A DNA stretch of 64,000 nucleotides from Paludisphaera mucosa (GCF_029589435.1 NZ_JARRAG010000001.1:796808-860807); one strand, 5' to 3'. Shown: positions 45,220 through 52,706, counted from the stretch's first letter. Notes: generated by a model not told the origin, from the letters alone. Made by a program: numbers and translations.

Positions 45220-45300
45220 TCCAGGGTGGCGAAACGGCAGCCGCACTCCACTGTTAATGGAGCGCCCTCGGGCGTGGGGGTTCGACTCCCTCCCCTGGAG
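45220..45300 (+). tRNA. tRNA-Asn (GTT) with a long variable arm
   Basis: 81 bases. Acceptor TCCAGGG/CCCTGGA with discriminator G, anticodon loop CTGTTAA on CTCCA/TGGAG (anticodon 45253-45255). Between the anticodon and T stems lie 13 bases, 45263-45275, that form a 4-bp hairpin CGCC/GGCG with loop CTCG. A class II arm is not expected for Asn. Confidence 0.82.
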
Positions 45301-45309
45301 CTTGAGGAC

Positions 45310-45393
45310 GGGAGGGCCAGCCGATCGGCGACGGCGCCCGATTCGAGATCGGGTGAGCGATGAGCCCTGGGGGTTCGAATCGCTCCCCTTCCG
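45310..45393 (+). tRNA. tRNA-Ser (CGA)
   Basis: 84 bases with a long variable arm, as normal for Ser. Acceptor GGGAGGG/CCCTTCC, anticodon loop TTCGAGA on CCCGA/TCGGG. One G-G mismatch in the T stem. CCA is not encoded. Confidence 0.85.
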
Positions 45394-45433
45394 CTGGAGG
45401 AGTTTGATGAATTTCGACTCCGACGCCTCTCAC

Positions 45434-45504
45434 GCGTCCCTGGCCGAGCGGTCAGGCGCCGGCCTTCCAAGCCGGCCAGGCGGGTTCGACTCCCGCGGGG
45501 CGCT
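45434..45504 (+). tRNA. tRNA-Gly (TCC)
   Basis: Acceptor GCGTCCC/GGGGCGC with one T-G pair, anticodon loop CTTCCAA on CCGGC/GCCGG, T loop TTCGACT. CCA is not encoded. It ends one base before the next tRNA. Confidence 0.9.
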
Positions 45505-45505
45505 C

Positions 45506-45576
45506 TCGGGAATCGGCTAACGGCAGGCCCCCCGACTTTGAATCGGGCGATGGAGGTTCGAGTCCTCCTTCCCGAA
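45506..45576 (+). tRNA. tRNA-Gln (TTG)
   Basis: Acceptor TCGGGAA/TTCCCGA, anticodon loop CTTTGAA on CCCGA/TCGGG, T loop TTCGAGT. CCA is not encoded. Confidence 0.92.
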
Positions 45577-45599
45577 TGGCGGGGGGCGCGCCGACCGAC

Positions 45600-45673
45600 T
45601 CCGGGGCGGTCGCGGCTGGTCGCGACGCCAGGCTCTGGACCTGGAGGCGCTGGTTCGATTCCAGCCCCCGGAA
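45600..45673 (+). tRNA. tRNA-Gln (CTG)
   Basis: Acceptor TCCGGGG/CCCCGGA, anticodon loop CTCTGGA on CCAGG/CCTGG, T loop TTCGATT on GCTGG/CCAGC. CCA is not encoded. Confidence 0.92.
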
Positions 45674-45687
45674 TTCGACGCGATCGC

Positions 45688-45761
45688 GGCTCGGTAGGCA
45701 ACCGGCAGACCACTCTCGCTCAGACCGAGAGATGCTGAGGGTTCGAATCCCTCTCGAGCCA
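45688..45761 (+). tRNA. tRNA with Leu anticodon (CAG) and short variable loop
   Basis: Acceptor GGCTCGG/TCGAGCC, anticodon loop CTCAGAC on TCTCG/CGAGA (anticodon 45721-45723), T loop TTCGAAT. The variable region is only 6 bases, whereas bacterial Leu tRNAs carry a long arm. Position 37 is A and the D stem is irregular. Confidence 0.75.
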
Positions 45762-45800
45762 TCCCGGGGCGACGCCCGCGCGTCGCGACGGGGACGACAC

Positions 45801-45875
45801 GCCCTCGTGGAGCAGTCCGGAGTGCTCGCCGCCTTGTCAAGGCGGAGGCCGCGGGTTCGAATCCCGCCGGGGGCG
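45801..45875 (+). tRNA. tRNA-Asp (GTC)
   Basis: Acceptor GCCCTCG/CGGGGGC, anticodon loop TTGTCAA on CCGCC/GGCGG, T loop TTCGAAT on GCGGG/CCCGC, discriminator G. CCA is not encoded. Confidence 0.92.
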
Positions 45876-45905
45876 CTCGGATGGAGAGTCGGTGAGTTGT
45901 TCATC

Positions 45906-45975
45906 CCCAGGCGCGGCCGGCGCCCGGCCGTCCCTCATGAGGACGGCTCCCCCGGATCGACACCGGGGCCTGGGA
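45906..45975 (+). tRNA. aberrant tRNA-like element with CAT anticodon
   Basis: Acceptor CCCAGGC/GCCTGGG pairs perfectly, as do the anticodon stem CGTCC/GGACG around loop CTCATGA and the T stem CCCGG/CCGGG. The T loop is ATCGACA instead of TTCRANY, position 8 is not T, and only 16 bases lie between acceptor and anticodon stems, so no normal D arm can form. It sits in line within the array. It could be a degenerate or specialised Met/Ile tRNA, or a decayed copy. Confidence 0.5.
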
Positions 45976-46013
45976 TTCGGCGGGTCCGGCCCGGCCGGTC
46001 GGCGAGGTCCGAT

Positions 46014-46087
46014 GGCATGGTACGCAAACCGGCAAAGCGGCCAGGTCGAGAGCCTGGTGCCTGTGGGTTCGACTCCCACCCGTGCCA
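46014..46087 (+). tRNA. tRNA with Leu anticodon (GAG), short variable loop and C33
   Basis: Acceptor GGCATGG/CCGTGCC, anticodon stem CCAGG/CCTGG with loop TCGAGAG (anticodon 46048-46050), T loop TTCGACT. The variable region is 5 bases, position 33 is C and position 37 is A. All three depart from normal bacterial Leu tRNA. Confidence 0.72.
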
Positions 46088-46108
46088 CTGCGAGAGCGTG
46101 CGAGCGTC

Positions 46109-46180
46109 CGTCCCGTGGTCCAGCGGCTACGACTCCTGTCTTACAAACAGGGAAGGGGGGTTCGATTCCCTCCGGGACGA
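46109..46180 (+). tRNA. tRNA-Val (TAC)
   Basis: Acceptor CGTCCCG/CGGGACG, anticodon loop CTTACAA on CCTGT/ACAGG, T loop TTCGATT. CCA is not encoded. Confidence 0.92.
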
Positions 46181-46214
46181 CTGGGGAGGCCGAGGGCCTC
46201 TCCGAAAGGAGGAT

Positions 46215-46285
46215 GGGCGGCTGGTCCAACGGGAAGACGCCTGGTTTGCACCCAGGAGATCGGGGTTCGATTCCCCGGCCGGTCC
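46215..46285 (+). tRNA. tRNA-Ala (TGC) with altered 3-70 pair
   Basis: Anticodon loop TTTGCAC on CCTGG/CCAGG and T arm are normal. The acceptor GGGCGGC/GCCGGTC has a G-T pair at 2-71 and a G-G mismatch at 3-70, where Ala tRNAs carry the G3-U70 identity pair. CCA is not encoded. Confidence 0.8.
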
Positions 46286-46308
46286 ACTCGGATTGTCGCG
46301 GTCACGAC

Positions 46309-46396
46309 GGAAGGCAGCCGGATACGGTTGGCCGGGCCTCCTTGCTAAGGAGTGCGCCCTCTTCGGGGCGTGAGGGTTCGAATCCCTCGCCTTCCG
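46309..46396 (+). tRNA. tRNA-Ser (GCT)
   Basis: 88 bases with a long variable arm. Acceptor GGAAGGC/GCCTTCC, anticodon loop TTGCTAA with one mismatched outer stem pair, T loop TTCGAAT. CCA is not encoded. Confidence 0.9.
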
Positions 46397-46413
46397 CCTC
46401 GCTCCACAACTTC

Positions 46414-46486
46414 GACCCGGTGGTGAAACGGACGATCACACCTCGCTTCTAACGGGGCGTTCCGGGTTCGAATCCCGGCCGGGCCG
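46414..46486 (+). tRNA. tRNA-Arg (TCT)
   Basis: Acceptor GACCCGG/CCGGGCC with an A-C mismatch at 2-71, anticodon loop CTTCTAA on CCTCG/CGGGG, T loop TTCGAAT on CCGGG/CCCGG. CCA is not encoded. Confidence 0.85.
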
Positions 46487-46506
46487 CTGGTTGCATCGAT
46501 CTCGAC

Positions 46507-46592
46507 GGAAGGGCCACCCGAACGGCGACGGGACCCGCCTGGAACGAGGGCGAGCCTCACCAGCCTTGCGGGTTCGACTCCCGCCCCTTCCG
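46507..46592 (+). tRNA. tRNA-Ser (GGA)
   Basis: 86 bases with a long variable arm. Acceptor GGAAGGG/CCCTTCC, anticodon loop CTGGAAC on CCCGC/GAGGG with one G-A mismatch, T loop TTCGACT. Last tRNA of the array. Confidence 0.87.
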
Positions 46593-47064
46593 CCTCGCCC
46601 ACCTGGTCGGAACGAGCCCTCGGAGTGTGACGAATTTCGCATGCGACCCTCCGAAGGTGAGCGCGACCGGATTGTGTGCCCATGTGTGTGGGCCGATCTC
46701 GATTCTGTATAGTGACTTACGTTGATCGCGGAAAAAGGGCAATGCACCAGGATCCTCTGGATTCGTCACTATTGGGGGGAGTCTGGCGGGGGTTTAGTGC
46801 CAGGTTTAGTGACGACGTCGACGCCGGTTGGGCACCAGTTTGCCTCCGCCGGAAGCTCCCTCCGATCTGTCACAGGCAGGAGCACCTTTCCAACTTGCGT
46901 ATCATCGCCAGCGTTATATGCTGTAGTCCGCCATTGGGAGAGCTCGCGGCGACGGCCCGCCCGCCCGCCGGATCTTTGCTCCTCGATCTCAGATCTCGGC
47001 ATAGGGGCGGCTGCCGTCGCCGTCGAGCTTAGGGTGCAGTAACTTCCGGGCCGGCCCACCCGGG
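46593..47064. other. intergenic region after the tRNA array
   Basis: 472 bases, clearly lower in GC than the nuo region. A small inverted repeat GCCCA/TGGGC around 46679-46694 could end the tRNA transcript. Open frames on both strands here have no recognisable protein character. Confidence 0.35.
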
Positions 47065-47631
47065 TCAGATCGGCTGCAGCCGCCCGACCTGGATGAGCCG
47101 ATCGAAATGCCGCTCCACGGCCGTCGCCGAGCCGTCGTCGCGCACGAGGATCCCCAGCTCCATGTTGATCGTGAAGGCCTGGCGGGTGAGGTTCGCCGAC
47201 GAGATGAAGAGCCACTCGCCGTCGGCCGCGGCGCACTTGACGTGGAGGAGGCCGGCCTTGCCGTTCGCGCCGACCAGGCGATCCTCTCCAGGCCAGTAAT
47301 AGACCGTCGAACAGGCCGCCACCTCCGGGCCCAAGGCCCGGATCGTGCTGTACTCGCCCTGCCCGGCGATCCGGTCGGGCGTCTCAACGACGACCGTCAG
47401 GAGGACGCCACGGCCCGCCGCCCGCACCAGGGTCTCAACCACTTTGGGGATCTTGTAGATCGCGAAGCTAATCAGCGTGATTCGGTTCCGGGCGGCGTCG
47501 AGGACCTGGATGATGGCCTGCTCGGTGCGGCGGAACGCCGTCGGCCCAGCGTCGGGGCCGGTCCACACCAGCTCTGCCGAGTGCGATTCACGTTGGGCCC
47601 GGACCGAATGCGCCACCATCTGCAGCGACAC
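47065..47631 (-). CDS. DrmC-like phospholipase-D-fold protein (DISARM-associated), probably N-terminally truncated
   Basis: 188 residues from a GTG start. The single HKD motif is intact: His130, Lys132, Asp137 (LHVKCAAAD), followed by LFISSANLTRQAFTINMELGILVRD. The N-terminal part ELVWTGPDAGPTAFRRTEQ and SFAIYKIPKVVETLV match what is known of DrmC, the PLD-like subunit of DISARM phage-defence systems. DrmC is normally about 240 residues, and an in-frame stop lies only 11 codons upstream, so the start of the protein seems to be lost. No drmA, drmB or methylase gene is present in the window, so it is an orphan remnant or works with something else. Confidence 0.7.
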   Translation of the reverse strand: MSLQMVAHSVRAQRESHSAELVWTGPDAGPTAFRRTEQAIIQVLDAARNRITLISFAIYKIPKVVETLVRAAGRGVLLTVVVETPDRIAGQGEYSTIRALGPEVAACSTVYYWPGEDRLVGANGKAGLLHVKCAAADGEWLFISSANLTRQAFTINMELGILVRDDGSATAVERHFDRLIQVGRLQPI

Positions 47632-48425
47632 TGCGACGATCCGGGCGTCGCCCTCGCCCTTTCGTCAACGATCCAGGAAGGCGGACGCTAGATCCCGGTG
47701 CTGATGGACGATTCGTTTCTCCCCGATGAACACGTTGGCCATGGACTGGGCCGCCGGGGTCGGCGAAGATCGTAAAGCAGTTCCCCGCCCCCTGCTGTAG
47801 ATCGGCCAACGGTCGGGCCGAAAAGACCTCCTGCCGCCCCGCACCAAAAGGGCGAGCTTCGACCAGTGTCGCGATCGCATCATCGTGGTCGAAGGCAGGT
47901 CGCCGCATGAACCGCAATGCAAAAGTTACGGTCATCGGCTCCGTAGACGAGCTATCGACCGGAGGGCATCGGGAAACGACTCTCGCCGCCTTCCGTAGAG
48001 TCGTAGCCGAAGCACCCATTCCCGTCCGGGAAGTCAGGCACCTCCCCGACGCTCAATGCTCCCAGTCGCCGAGGTGCCTCGATTCGGACGCCGGCCGCGA
48101 CTCCAGAGCTTGATACGCTCGCGTCTCGGGCTGCACCTCTGCCCGAAGCGGCCATCCATCGCTGAAGAATCGGGTCGCCAAGTACGCCCGCACTGCACGG
48201 CCGAGGTCGCCGAACGTCGGCGTTCTATCGTTTATCACCTTCTCCAAAGACGAGCTGGCTTTGGGGGCCGAGGCGGGGTCGGACCCTGGACTCGATGCTC
48301 ACGGCCTTCGACCCGACGCTCTGTTTAGGGATCGGCGCGTGTCCGGTCGCTCATCTCACGTGCCGGCGTGAGCCGGAATTCGATGCGGCGTCGAGCCGCA
48401 CGGATCAAAACGCTGGAGTACAAGC
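47632..48425. other. degraded region between the drmC-like gene and cas3
   Basis: 794 bases without an intact gene. On the minus strand a protein-like string seems to pass from one frame (48019 towards 47750, with DHDDAIATLVEARPFGAGRQ) to another (ending at 47665 with ANVFIGEKRIVHQHRDLAS), as after a frameshift. A further 64-codon frame (48247-48053) is also plausible. On the + strand 47907-48113 could encode NRNAKVTVIGSVDELSTGG. These are probably gene remnants; no family could be named. Confidence 0.35.
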
Positions 48426-50807
48426 ATGAAGCCCACGTCGATCCCCACCCACTTCGCCCATACCCTCGAAGGCGAAGGCATGGAATGCTGGCAACCTTTG
48501 ATGGATCATCTCGAGCGGGTGGCAAAGCTAGTCGAGACGCACGCCACCGCCTTCGATTCCTCTGCTTGGGGGAAGCTAGCCGGCCACCTGCACGATCTCG
48601 GCAAGTACGCGGCCGACTTCCAGTCGTACCTCAGGAACTCTGCGGGCGACCCCCTCGTGATCGACGCGTCCGTTCTGGACGGTGTTCCGAAGCGTGTGGA
48701 CCACTCCACGGCCGGCGCCGTCCGCGTCCTGGAGCTGGCTCGAAATGTCGGTCGGATGGCAGGCGACGGCGAACTACGGGCGGTCGAGGCGGCTTTGGCG
48801 ATGGTCATCGCGGGCCACCACTCGGGGTTGCCGGCGAAGTCGATGTTCGAATCCAAGCGACTCACAGCGTGCGAGAAGCAGGCCCGCCTCGATGAGGCAC
48901 GTCTCGGAGGTCAGCCCGAGATCGATGCATTGCTCGCCCTGGAACTGCCCGAGGCGCCCGCGATGCTCGGTCGTGAGCCGGTCGGGGGGTGGCCCGATAC
49001 GCGCTTCAAGAAACGTGAGCTGAGCCTGCGGTGCGAACTGTGGACCCGCATGCTCTTCTCGGCCTTGATCGACGCCGATCGTCTGGACACCGAGCGTTTC
49101 ATGAACCCCGGGCGCGCCCAGGCTCGAGTGGCGTCGATGGCAAGGGACGGTATCCTGGGGATGCTGAGCGGACGGGTTGATAGGTACCTGGAATATGTGG
49201 CTCAGACGGCGCGGGCTCGGGCGGCCCAGCCTCCTGAGGAGGCGTGTCCCCGCGCCGAGTCTGTCCTACGGCTGCGGGCCGATGTGCTGGCCGCCTGCCT
49301 CCGCGCGGCGGAAAGGCACGCGGGGCGACATTCGCTGACCGTCCCGACCGGCGGGGGCAAGACCTTGGCGGCCTTGGCCTTCGCCCTGCGGCACGCGATC
49401 CGCCGGAAGCTGCGACGAGTGATCGTCGTCATCCCCTTCACGAGCATCATCGATCAGACGGCCGCCGTCTATCGCGATGCATTCGGCGAACTGGCCGGGG
49501 AAGCCTTGGTAGAGCACCACAGCAACCTCGACCCTTCGACCGAGACATACGAAAATCGCCTGGCCTCGGAGAACTGGGACGCCCCGGTGATCGTGACGAC
49601 CAGCGTCCAGTTCTTCGAGAGCCTCTTCTCGGCCCGCGGAACCGCCGCGCGCAAGCTGCACAACATCGCCCAGAGCATCGTCGTCTTCGACGAGGTCCAG
49701 GCGCTGCCGCACCACTTACGGACGCCGATCTTCGACGTCCTGAATCGCCTCATCGACGACTACGGCGTCTCGGCCTTGTTCTGCACGGCGACCCAGCCGG
49801 CACTGGACCTGGCCACGACGAATCGGCAGGAATTCCCGCACCTCCCCGACGTCCGCGAAGTCGTCGACGACGTACCGGCCGCCTTCGAAGCCGTCAAAGG
49901 ACGGGTCGTCGCGGACTTCACACGCGCCCTCGAGCCGACGTCGTGGGAGGACCTGGCCGTCGACGTGACGGCCGACGATCGCGTCCTGACGATCGTCCAG
50001 CGTCGGGATGATGCACGCGACCTGTGGCGACTAATGCCGGCGGGAACGTTCCACCTGTCGGCTTTGATGTGCCCGGCCCATCGCCGCCTTGTCCTGAAGG
50101 AGATCGCCGCCGCCCTGGCCGACCCGGGTCGAGCATGCCGGGTCGTCAGCACCACCCTCGTCGAAGCGGGCGTCGACCTAGACTTCCCGGTCGTCTACCG
50201 GGCCTTGGGCGGCGTAGACGCTCTGGCCCAGGCCGCCGGCCGCTGCAATCGGTCGGGGCTCTTGACCGACGATCAGGGGCGCGCCCGGCCGGGCCGGCTG
50301 CTCGTCTTCCAACCGTGCATAGATCCCCCCCCGGGCCTGAGGCTCGGGGCGGTCACGACCTCGAGTCTACTCAAGGAATCCGGCATCGACCTCTTCGATC
50401 CCTGTACCTATGAGCGTTACTTCCGTCGCTACTTCGGGAACGTCGATCCCGACTCCATGAACGTGATGCCTACTCGTATCGAACGCGACTTCCCCGAGAT
50501 AGAGGCGCGGTTTCGCATGATCGACGACCAAGACCAGGCGTCGGTGGTCGTCCCATACGGTGAGGCCATCGACAGGATCGAAGCGTACCGAGCCGATCCG
50601 AGCCGTTGGACGCTCCGCGCGCTGCAGCCCTTCATCGTCAATATCCCGAGGCGACGGCTCGACTCGCTCGCCGGTCAAGGCGTGATCGAGACGATCCACG
50701 GACAGGTCAAGTGGATCTCCCCGGCCGGGCCTAAGCAGTATCACGAGAGCCTCGGGCTCCTGGACGACGAGATCGCGGCCATTGAACCCGGCCATCTCAT
50801 CACTTAG
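48426..50807 (+). CDS. cas3: CRISPR-associated helicase/nuclease Cas3 (type I-C)
   Basis: 793 residues. N-terminal HD nuclease with HLHDLGKY (His56-Asp57), a VDHSTAG and an AGHHSG segment, then an SF2 helicase with Walker A VPTGGGKT at 306-313, DEVQ at 422-425 and motif III CTATQP near 453. A late VSTTLVEAGVDLDFP and QAAGRCNRSG are motifs V and VI. It unwinds and degrades the target DNA recruited by Cascade. HD and helicase in one chain is the usual I-C form. It is separated from the rest of the cas operon by 1.2 kb that includes a sigma-factor gene. Confidence 0.96.
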   Translation: MKPTSIPTHFAHTLEGEGMECWQPLMDHLERVAKLVETHATAFDSSAWGKLAGHLHDLGKYAADFQSYLRNSAGDPLVIDASVLDGVPKRVDHSTAGAVRVLELARNVGRMAGDGELRAVEAALAMVIAGHHSGLPAKSMFESKRLTACEKQARLDEARLGGQPEIDALLALELPEAPAMLGREPVGGWPDTRFKKRELSLRCELWTRMLFSALIDADRLDTERFMNPGRAQARVASMARDGILGMLSGRVDRYLEYVAQTARARAAQPPEEACPRAESVLRLRADVLAACLRAAERHAGRHSLTVPTGGGKTLAALAFALRHAIRRKLRRVIVVIPFTSIIDQTAAVYRDAFGELAGEALVEHHSNLDPSTETYENRLASENWDAPVIVTTSVQFFESLFSARGTAARKLHNIAQSIVVFDEVQALPHHLRTPIFDVLNRLIDDYGVSALFCTATQPALDLATTNRQEFPHLPDVREVVDDVPAAFEAVKGRVVADFTRALEPTSWEDLAVDVTADDRVLTIVQRRDDARDLWRLMPAGTFHLSALMCPAHRRLVLKEIAAALADPGRACRVVSTTLVEAGVDLDFPVVYRALGGVDALAQAAGRCNRSGLLTDDQGRARPGRLLVFQPCIDPPPGLRLGAVTTSSLLKESGIDLFDPCTYERYFRRYFGNVDPDSMNVMPTRIERDFPEIEARFRMIDDQDQASVVVPYGEAIDRIEAYRADPSRWTLRALQPFIVNIPRRRLDSLAGQGVIETIHGQVKWISPAGPKQYHESLGLLDDEIAAIEPGHLIT

Positions 50808-51294
50808 GAATCGTGAGCTTGCAGCGAGAGGTACTGTACATCGCTTCATGGCGAGATAAACTGGTAGCACGGCTGAATCGATCTATCCATGATCTGAAGC
50901 AGCCGAATTCAATCACGATCACGTGGAATCGGCCGATGCCAGAGCCTTCTTCCGATGAAGGGCGACACGAACTTCTAGGATGAGGCACCCCGGGCCAGAG
51001 TGTGGCCTCGTATTTTGGAGTGCCTTAACCTGTCGGGTCCAATCGGGTGGCTTCCGTTCATGACTTCTCGATTCTGGCCGCATGTCTGATATCCGTGCCA
51101 GGCGAAGCTAAAGTCGTCGGGCCTTTGCCATCGCCATAAAAGAAGCTCGTTCGGTTATTTGGAGAACCCATCGATGCCCGGATTTTGGACCCTCCAATCA
51201 CCTTCTATGTGAGTGGCGTAAGACATCGCAAAGACTCAGGTGTTGTTTAATGTGAGCGGCGCGGACGACGACGGAGTCCCCTGGAGTTCGATCG
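50808..51294. other. gap between cas3 and the sigma-factor gene
   Basis: 487 bases, visibly richer in A and T than the flanking genes. No frame has recognisable protein character. It probably carries the promoter for the sigma factor and perhaps for the downstream cas genes; no clear boxes were identified. Confidence 0.4.
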
Positions 51295-51924
51295 ATGGCG
51301 GCGGTACCACGAATCTCTGAAGCAGGGGCTATTGAGGGTGCGTCCCTTCGACCGGTCAAGGCTCTATTCGAGAGCAAGGAGACCCGGGAGATTCTTCAGG
51401 GGTACATCCGCTTCCTACTCCAAGGTTTCCGGCCGACTGGAAGTGGTGAGGCTGTCGAAGATCAAGCCAGCGAGGTGTTCCAGGAAGTCGCCCTGCGAGC
51501 CCTGACGAAAGAGTACGCCTACCGACCGAGCGGTAGCGGCTTGCCCTTGCTCCGAAAGGTATGCCGTCATCTCGTCTGCAATCAGCGTCGGAGTCGGCGA
51601 CAGCGGTCTCGACTTCATTGCGGAGACGGCCTTTTCGAGCAGGTGGCCTGGGCCGTTCCGGCCGCGTCGTCGGACGCTGTGCACTCGATGTGGGTCCACG
51701 TCGACCGTCTAAAGCCACGGCATCGCGACGTGATCCGGCTCCGCTTCGGCTGCGGTCTCGGCCCGGCCGCGATCGCTGTGGCGCTCGGCCTTCCCTCGGA
51801 GAAGTCGGCGAGGGACTTGACGTCTCGAGCATTGCACGAGCTGCGTACGATGCTCGACGCAACGCCCGCCTCGAGACGGTCGCGACGCATCGTCGACCTC
51901 GATTGTCCGCGTGTCGTGGGTTGA
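51295..51924 (+). CDS. ECF-like RNA polymerase sigma factor within the cas locus
   Basis: 209 residues. The first half has a region-2-like helical part (EDQASEVFQEVALRALTKEYAYRPSGSG and LPLLRKVCRHLVCNQRRSRR), and the second half a region-4 helix-turn-helix (VHVDRLKPRHRDVIRLRFGCGLGPAAIAVALGLPSEKSARDLTSRALHELR). This two-domain layout without region 1 or 3 is that of ECF sigma factors. It lies between cas3 and cas5c in the same orientation, 104 bases upstream of cas5c. No anti-sigma gene is adjacent. Control of the cas operon is a reasonable inference but is not shown by the sequence. Confidence 0.75.
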   Translation: MAAVPRISEAGAIEGASLRPVKALFESKETREILQGYIRFLLQGFRPTGSGEAVEDQASEVFQEVALRALTKEYAYRPSGSGLPLLRKVCRHLVCNQRRSRRQRSRLHCGDGLFEQVAWAVPAASSDAVHSMWVHVDRLKPRHRDVIRLRFGCGLGPAAIAVALGLPSEKSARDLTSRALHELRTMLDATPASRRSRRIVDLDCPRVVG

Positions 51925-52028
51925 AACCTATGCGAGTGGCGTTTCGTGCCACCCGTCGGGACGACTTCGGTCGACGGCCCGGCGGGGCGAACCCGCCTCG
52001 ACCTCCAGCCCTTCTCTAGAGGACCTAC

Positions 52029-52706
52029 ATGAACATGAAAAGGAGCGACGCGACCTACCGCGTCCGCGTCCGGGGAGAGTGGGCCTGCTTCACACGGCCC
52101 GAGCTCAGGACCGAACGGGTTACGTATCACGTCATGACCCCCTCCGCGGCTCGGGGGGCCGTCGAGGCCGTCCTGTGGAAGCCGGCGATCCGCTGGCGTG
52201 TGCATCGAATCGCCGTGTTGAGTCCGATCAAGTTCGCATCGGTGAAGCGCAACGAGGTCAAGCACGTCGTCCCCGTGAAGAACGCCCGCGCGATGATGCG
52301 GGGAGAGGACGTGGCCGACTACTTCGCCGACGACGACCGGGCCCAGCGCAACGCCCTGGTCCTCCGCGACGTGGATTACCACGTCGACGTTTCGTTTTCC
52401 ATGACCGACCGAGCGGGGCCGGGCGACAACCCGTTGAAGTTCGACGAGATGTTCCGCCGCCGCCTGGAGCGTGGCCAATACCACATGGCCCCGTACCTCG
52501 GCTGCCGGGAGTTCCCGGCGATCGTCGAGTCGGGCCGCGACGACGATCCCTCCCCGATCGCCGTCGACATGGACCTCGGCCGAATGCTGCTGGACGTCGA
52601 TTACGGCCGCCCCAACCGTCCCGTCTACTTCGACGCCCGGATGAAGCAGGGCGTCATCGAGGTCGAGCCCATCAAACGTCGCGAAGACGGTGCGGAGGTC
52701 GCATGA
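52029..52706 (+). CDS. cas5c: type I-C CRISPR-associated protein Cas5c (crRNA-processing)
   Basis: 225 residues, typical for the subtype. In type I-C Cas5 replaces Cas6 and cuts the repeat RNA at the 3' base of its hairpin. The RAMP fold starts at YRVRVRGEWACFTRPELRTERVTYHVMTPSAARG, which is the diagnostic region, and APYLGCREFPA is a further family motif. Its stop overlaps the cas8c start (ATGA-type), and it is first of the five Cascade and adaptation genes. Confidence 0.95.
   Translation: MNMKRSDATYRVRVRGEWACFTRPELRTERVTYHVMTPSAARGAVEAVLWKPAIRWRVHRIAVLSPIKFASVKRNEVKHVVPVKNARAMMRGEDVADYFADDDRAQRNALVLRDVDYHVDVSFSMTDRAGPGDNPLKFDEMFRRRLERGQYHMAPYLGCREFPAIVESGRDDDPSPIAVDMDLGRMLLDVDYGRPNRPVYFDARMKQGVIEVEPIKRREDGAEVA

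Noticed and set aside
45310-45393. Treating the Ser (CGA) tRNA's long arm as anomalous
   Set aside because: Ser tRNAs normally have long variable arms, so this one is canonical apart from one T-stem mismatch.
45576-46373. Open frames across the second tRNA block
   Set aside because: They overlap tRNA genes with intact stems; the recurring FDSLP-like words come from T arms.
46676-47236. Short frames on both strands after the tRNA array
   Set aside because: No motif or ribosome site; translations look random.
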